Source: Escarpia spicata (lineage: Eukaryota > Annelida > Polychaeta > Sabellida > Siboglinidae). From it: a DNA stretch of 64,000 nucleotides. Positions 59,431-64,000 of the stretch are shown one piece after another. Under the pieces are notes generated by a model, which saw nothing but the letters and a program-made list of their open reading frames with translations, was not told the origin of the DNA and did not search any database. Position numbers and translations under genes: made by a program. Location: the NCBI GenBank assembly GCA_963995525.1, contig OZ023208.1:23052562-23116561 (forward strand), given 5' to 3'. The first letter of the stretch is position 1; every line of letters begins with the position of its first letter.

Positions 59431-61240
59431 CTATAATTTTTTAAAATCAATATTCAGCAGACATTCTATTGCGCATGACCAGAGCATTTGCTAAAATGTT
59501 GTGGTTTTATTTTATAAATAAGTACTTATTGTAACGTGCACAAAAAAACTGGTTTTTGGCAACAAATACTGATTTATCTTTCAAACTATTGATGATTTTT
59601 AAGAAGTGTCTGGCCATTGGGCAAAGTATAATTTGCTGAATTCAACATTCATAACCTTATTTGGATAGCATATTTACTACCAGAGATATCGTGTTTTCAA
59701 ATGCAGAAATTTGAGAAAAATGCTTTTGAGAAAATGGCTGTCAAAGATTGCAATGCATTCAATTACTTTACATCAACATGCTTGATCCATCAATAAAAAT
59801 CATTTAGTAATACTTTTTTTTTAAATAAACGTGAGCCTTAGTTAATGATAAATAAACATACAAAGCTATCATTAACTGGGTGAGAGAGCCATTTAGAGTA
59901 TTTTTGGTCAAAAAACACCATTTCACCTGGGTTTTTTGGATGAAAATTATAGATCTGAATTCCAAATACCATACAATTTGTACTAATCACTGCTAAACAT
60001 TGATATTTCTGTTCTGATGAAATGTTACTTCAACAAAATATTGCTGGCCAATTATTAAGAAAATAAGTATTAATAGTGTAGCTTGGAATAAAATTCAACT
60101 AACAGGTACATATTTCTCTTATTCAAAGACACAAAACATGTACACACCTATATTTGGCGGCAAACATGACAACTGATTGATTCGATACAGAAAGGTATAA
60201 TTACAATTAAAATAACTGTAATTAAATCTCCACCCCCATGATGAATGTAAACAAACTGGTGATATCTAATTTATACACATATATATAACTTCAAAAGGAA
60301 CGCATCCCCACCAAAGGGCATATATCACATCCAGGTGAGGTATAGGGTGCCTTTCATGTGTGTGTGTCACAAGACTGACCTGCCACATCAAAGGTTCTGG
60401 CTGACTGACCAGTGAGTGGACAGGTGTAATGAGTCATGCCTGAGCGACCACGAAAGAACACAAGCCCCATCTGTCCAAGACAATGACTGAGTGGGGCATA
60501 TCACTTCAAACACACCACAAGACACACAGGTGCTCTGATCACCCCCCAGGGGGTGGGGGTGGGGTGTTTGATGTCCCCTTAAACACTTGAGGGTCTCTGC
60601 CAATACCGTTATCTCCTTAAAAACCGCTACCTTGTTATCCAGCCCAGCAGGTAGATTACCTGTGTTTTCACCCTGGGAGGGGAGGGTAAGGGCGGGTGAG
60701 GTGTACACTGACTGAACCAACTAATTGGGTGATTAATAACCGAATCGGGCAGGATCTAGAAATGTCACTTATCGTTGGAAAGGTGAATACCCTAACAAAA
60801 ATTTGAATGTAATTTTTACTGACTTGGCAACTCTCAAAACAGCAGAGATCTATCATACATTCCACTTATTTTAACACAAAACATTGAATAATTATTAATT
60901 GGTTAATAATGCAATTTTAATGGCTGCAATTTTAATCATTAGTATTTTTGAAATTAGGAGTGTGTTTGTGTTGAACTTAATACAACTTTGGCAGCAAATT
61001 GGATCATACATAACTTACACATTTATAACCTACATTTATTAGTATTAGCAGTTTTTACATTTGTATTTTACACAAAATTATAGAATTACTTATTATTTAA
61101 ATATATATATCTTTACAGAAAGGAAAGTATGTACATGTTTAATATTTATAAAAAAACCTTGTTTGTCTATTCTGCATTTCTACACTGTATTCAAATAATA
61201 ACCAATAAGCTATGAAGTGCTCCATGAGAACTATACATAC
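59431..61240. other. Mostly AT-rich unique sequence
   Basis: 60300-60720 is GC-richer and has a minus frame (60388-60720) followed by a CAG|GTAATC word near 60660. No domain is recognised, so I do not call it a gene. Confidence 0.4.
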
Positions 61241-61244
61241 CTGG

Positions 61245-61245
61245 C

Positions 61246-61329
<84 letters not shown>
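61245..61329. repeat. (TA)n microsatellite, about 85 bp
   Basis: TA dinucleotides with a few ATAC interruptions. Confidence 0.98.
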
Positions 61330-61334
<5 letters not shown>

Positions 61335-62059
61335 TAACTTACAATTATCATTAATTATAATAACAGTTAGTTGCCACAATGTAATTATAAAGTACCACAT
61401 CGATATTTAAGTTGTCAGCTTAATCATATATTGTTATCAAAATATATACACTTTATATTAAGTATCCATCACAATGATGGTAGGGCCTAGAAACTGTAAT
61501 AAGGTCGCACTCAAACACCAAACAATATGTGATCACTAGTAACAGTGATCACCAGATGATATGATCACAAGAACCAGTGATCACTCACTGTGTGACAGAT
61601 GGTTTGATGAGTGCGTAGTTCTCCTCCCATCCTCTCTCCATCACTCCCATCTGCCTGCAGCCTCAGGCTCCCCTAAGGGCCCCACAGTACGTGATTGGAA
61701 TAAAGATCTGTCTCCAATGTGGGAATAAAGATTCAGTTGACAAGTTGCAATCAGTCGCGGTCCCTTACCACACAAGATTAAAGCCCACAACCAGGTCTAT
61801 AGATGACGTGAAATTAAAACCACTTTGTGGCAGTTTTGATTAATACAAGTCCACTTTGCGGGAAACATTAAATTAAATCCATCTCCTGTCTTTGGTGGTG
61901 ACATCGGTTGAAATGCACAAATTATTGACCAACTACTAGCATAAAAGTAATCGTAATAATTAATTTGTATACAGAAATAACACACTGAACCTGACAGACA
62001 TTGGGATTGAAATCCCCCAAAATTATGTTGGACTGTGAACATAGTTATGCAAATTTTGT
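61330..62059. other. Unique sequence, no gene seen
   Basis: GTGATCAC-type palindromic words recur at 61528-61590. No exon is supported. Confidence 0.4.
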
Positions 62060-62168
62060 ATTCATGTCTGCTAATCATCAATAGGTGTCTACAGTGACAA
62101 GGTGTCTAACTGAAATGGCCGCAATATAGAGGTGACTGCAACTGCGATCTGTCTGCAATACAGAGGTG
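62060..62168. repeat. Degenerate flank of the 34-bp array
   Basis: GGTGTCTACAGTGACAAGGT, GCCGCAATATAGAGGTG and GTCTGCAATACAGAGGTG resemble the unit of the array at 62987 onward, on the other side of the mariner insertion. Confidence 0.55.
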
Positions 62169-62170
62169 TA

Positions 62171-62985
62171 CGAGGTGCGATCCAAAAGTTCCCGGACTGG
62201 TCGCATGGAGCGCTAACAGGCCGTAGTATGGACTTTGCCCACTAGACAATTCTAAACAGCTTTATCGTGAAATGGTGTGCCGAGTGACATGGTGATGCAC
62301 GCACATGTTTTGTTTCGTGAGCGTTTTTGTGCGTTACTGTTAGTGGTTCTCTGCAAATTTTGTGAGAAGTGAAATGACAGACTTGAAGGAGCAGCATGTG
62401 TGTGCATCAAGGTTTGCTTCAAACTCAGTAAAACCATGTCGGAGACCCACAAAATGTTTAAACAAGCATTTGGTGATGATGCCATGGGCAGAAGCCAGAC
62501 TTTTGGGTGGTTCTCGAGGTTCAAACATGGGCAAATGTCGGTTGAAGATCCCGAACATTCTGGCCATCCCTCAACCAGCAGAACCAATGAAAATGTTGAA
62601 AAAGTGCATCAGACCATCGACGAGGACCGTCGGCAAACGATTAACGACATTTGCAGCATCGTTAGCCTGTCGTTTGGTTCATGCCAACGAATTCTCATGG
62701 AGGAACTCAACATGAGGCGGATCACTGCCAAATTCATGCCCCGCTTGCGTACCCAGGACCACAAGCAATGCCGGCTCACTGTGTGCAAGGACTTCCAGGA
62801 ACAGGTAAGAAACGATCGAAATTCCTTTCCAAGGTCATCACTGGTGATGAAAGCTGGGTTTACGGCTATGACCCAGAAACCAAGCAGCAGTCTTCCCAGT
62901 GAAAGAGTCCATCTTCACCGCGACTGAAGAAAACGAGGCAGATGAACAGCAACGTGAAGAGCTGACCTGTTTCTTTGACATGGGG
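62171..62985 (+). mobile_element. Mariner element, 3'-truncated
   Basis: The left terminus CGAGGTGCGATCCAAAAGTT CCCGGACTG follows a TA at 62169-62170. It leads through about 200 bp of 5' untranslated sequence to a mariner transposase. The element stops in the middle of the catalytic domain where the 34-bp array begins (about 62985), so the 3' half and right terminus are missing. Sequence just left of the insertion (62060-62168) resembles the array unit. Confidence 0.88.
62374..62985 (+). pseudogene. Mariner transposase pseudogene, N-terminal two thirds of DNA-binding plus start of DDE
   Basis: ATG at 62374 starts MTDLKEQHVC. A frameshift near 62400 moves to the frame continuing KVCFKLSKTMSETHKMF, the first helix-turn-helix. 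GRSQTFGWFSRFKHGQMSVE, RSG-like HSGHPSTSRT and RQTINDICSIVSLSFGSCQR (second helix-turn-helix) follow, then MRRITAKFMPRL. A second frameshift near 62817 moves to a frame with KVITGDESWVYGYDPETKQQ, which holds the first catalytic Asp of the DD34D triad. A TGG-to-TGA type stop follows SSQ, and homology fades at an FFDMG remnant. Mariner transposases are about 340-350 residues; only about 200 positions remain. Not functional. Confidence 0.92.
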
Positions 62986-62986
62986 A

Positions 62987-64000
62987 GTCTGCAATAGCAA
63001 GGTGTCTGCAATAGCAAGGTGTCTGCAATAGCAAGGTGTCTACAATAATGATGTGTCTGCAATGGCAAGGTGTCTGCAATAATGATGTATCTGCAATAGC
63101 AAGGAGTCTGCAATAATGATGTGTCTGCAATAGCAAGGTGTCTGCAATAGTGATGTGTATGCAATAGCAAGGTGTCTGCAAGAATGATGTGTCTGCAATG
63201 GCAAGGTGTCTGCAATAACGATGTGTCTGCAATAGCAAGGTGTCTGCAATAATGATGTGTCTGCAATAGCAAGGTGTCTGCAATAATGATGTGTCTGCAA
63301 TAGCAAGGTGTCTGCAAGAATGATGTGTCTGCAATGGCAAGGTGTCTGCAATAATGATGTGTCTGCAATGGCAAGGTGTCTGCAATAATAATGTGTCTGC
63401 AATAGCAAGGTGTCTGCAAGAATGGTGTGTCTGCAATAGCAAGGTGTCTGCAATAATGATGTGTCTGCAATGACAAGGTGTCTGCAAGAATGATGTGTCT
63501 GCAATAGCAAGGTGTCTGCAATAATGATGTGTCTGCAATAGCAAGATGTCTGCAAGAAAGATGTCTACAATAGCAAGGTGTCTGCAATAATGATGCATCT
63601 GCAATAGCAAGGTGTCTGCAATAATGATGTGTCTGCAATAGCAAGGTGTCTGCAATGATTATGTGTCTGCAATAGCAAGGTGTCTGCAATAATGATGTGT
63701 CTGCAATATCAAGGAGTCTGCAATAATGATGTGTCTGCAATACCAAGGTGTCTGCAATGATGATGTGTCTGCAATAGCAAGGTGTCTGCAATAATGATGT
63801 GTCTGCAATAGCAAGGTGTCTGCAATGATGATGTGTCTGCAATAGCAAGGTGTCTGCAATAATGATGTGTCTGCAATGGCAAGGTGTCTGCAATAATGAT
63901 GTGTCTGCAATAGCAAGGTGTCTGCAAGCATGATGTGTCTGCAATAGCAAGGTGTCTGCAATAATGATGTGTCTGCAATGGCAAGGTGTCTGCAAGAATG
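62987..64000. repeat. Minisatellite, 34-bp unit (two 17-bp halves), about 30 copies, runs off the window
   Basis: Alternating halves are TGTCTGCAATAGCAAGG and TGTCTGCAATAATGATG. The first few copies (62987-63050) consist only of the first half, suggesting the 34-bp unit grew from a 17-bp ancestor. The 34-bp period leaves all three minus frames open (up to 385 residues, LLQTPCYCRHIIIADT type), which is a by-product. The array is cut by the window end. Confidence 0.97.

Noticed and set aside
60388..60720. 110-residue minus frame in a GC-richer patch
   Set aside because: No domain, no convincing splice sites, not part of any recognised gene.
62838..63995. 385-residue Cys/His/Leu-rich minus frame
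   Set aside because: Produced by the 34-bp array; all three minus frames are open, which is arithmetic and not coding.

Overview
The window reads as non-coding DNA from an animal nuclear genome, most likely a marine invertebrate such as a mollusc, another lophotrochozoan or a cephalochordate. Evidence: no dense gene layout, no operons, splice-site-flanked pieces, tRNA-derived SINE-like repeats, and decayed transposons of animal families (Penelope-like with a GIY-YIG domain, piggyBac, Tigger/pogo, mariner). The sequence does not settle the phylum. I see no intact protein-coding gene, no tRNA, no rRNA and no CRISPR array.

The main feature is an extreme load of tandem repeats: about twenty minisatellites with unit lengths of 12-78 bp, several microsatellites, and one long-monomer satellite (about 300-346 bp, near 35.3-36.2 kb). 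Most long open frames in the window are by-products of these arrays. Only about a third to two fifths of unit lengths are multiples of three, close to chance, and single substitutions break otherwise open arrays. I therefore treat them as non-coding.

Layout. 0.3-5.9 kb: six arrays (36, 26, 40, 23, 4 and 57 bp units). 6.67-7.61 kb: a Penelope-like element remnant with inverted terminal copies and a target-site duplication. 8.5-10.2 kb: 14-bp and 12-bp arrays. 10.5-13.9 kb: a candidate small exon, a SINE, a MITE and a dead piggyBac whose TTAA ends can both be seen. 14.2-14.7 kb: a 67-bp array. 15.18-15.29 kb: three perfect cAMP-response elements. 18.6-24.3 kb: dispersed repeats, a Tigger-type MITE and five arrays. 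28.1-28.9 kb: a MITE whose interior has expanded into a minisatellite. 30-34 kb: SINE, 15-bp and 78-bp arrays. 35-41.8 kb: satellite, a fold-back element, a 20-bp array and a SINE-like repeat. 43.6 kb: a second candidate exon. 45.6-47.2 kb: an intron-containing Tigger transposase pseudogene. 50.9-51.9 kb: a 27-bp array. 55.8-56.8 kb: 17-bp and TTG-rich arrays. 62.2-64 kb: a mariner pseudogene cut off by a 34-bp array that runs off the window end.

Between these lie AT-rich unique stretches. Several GC-richer blocks with clustered TAAT-type motifs (about 30.3, 38.7, 50.3, 53.5 and 58.4 kb) look like conserved non-coding elements, though this cannot be tested without another genome. Two short segments with good splice signals, both on the minus strand (10.47 and 43.58 kb), suggest the window could lie inside the introns of a large minus-strand gene. 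That is inference. I found no convincing new molecular system. The most interesting points are how transposons and minisatellites are entangled, and a hammerhead-ribozyme-like fold in the Penelope-like terminal repeats.
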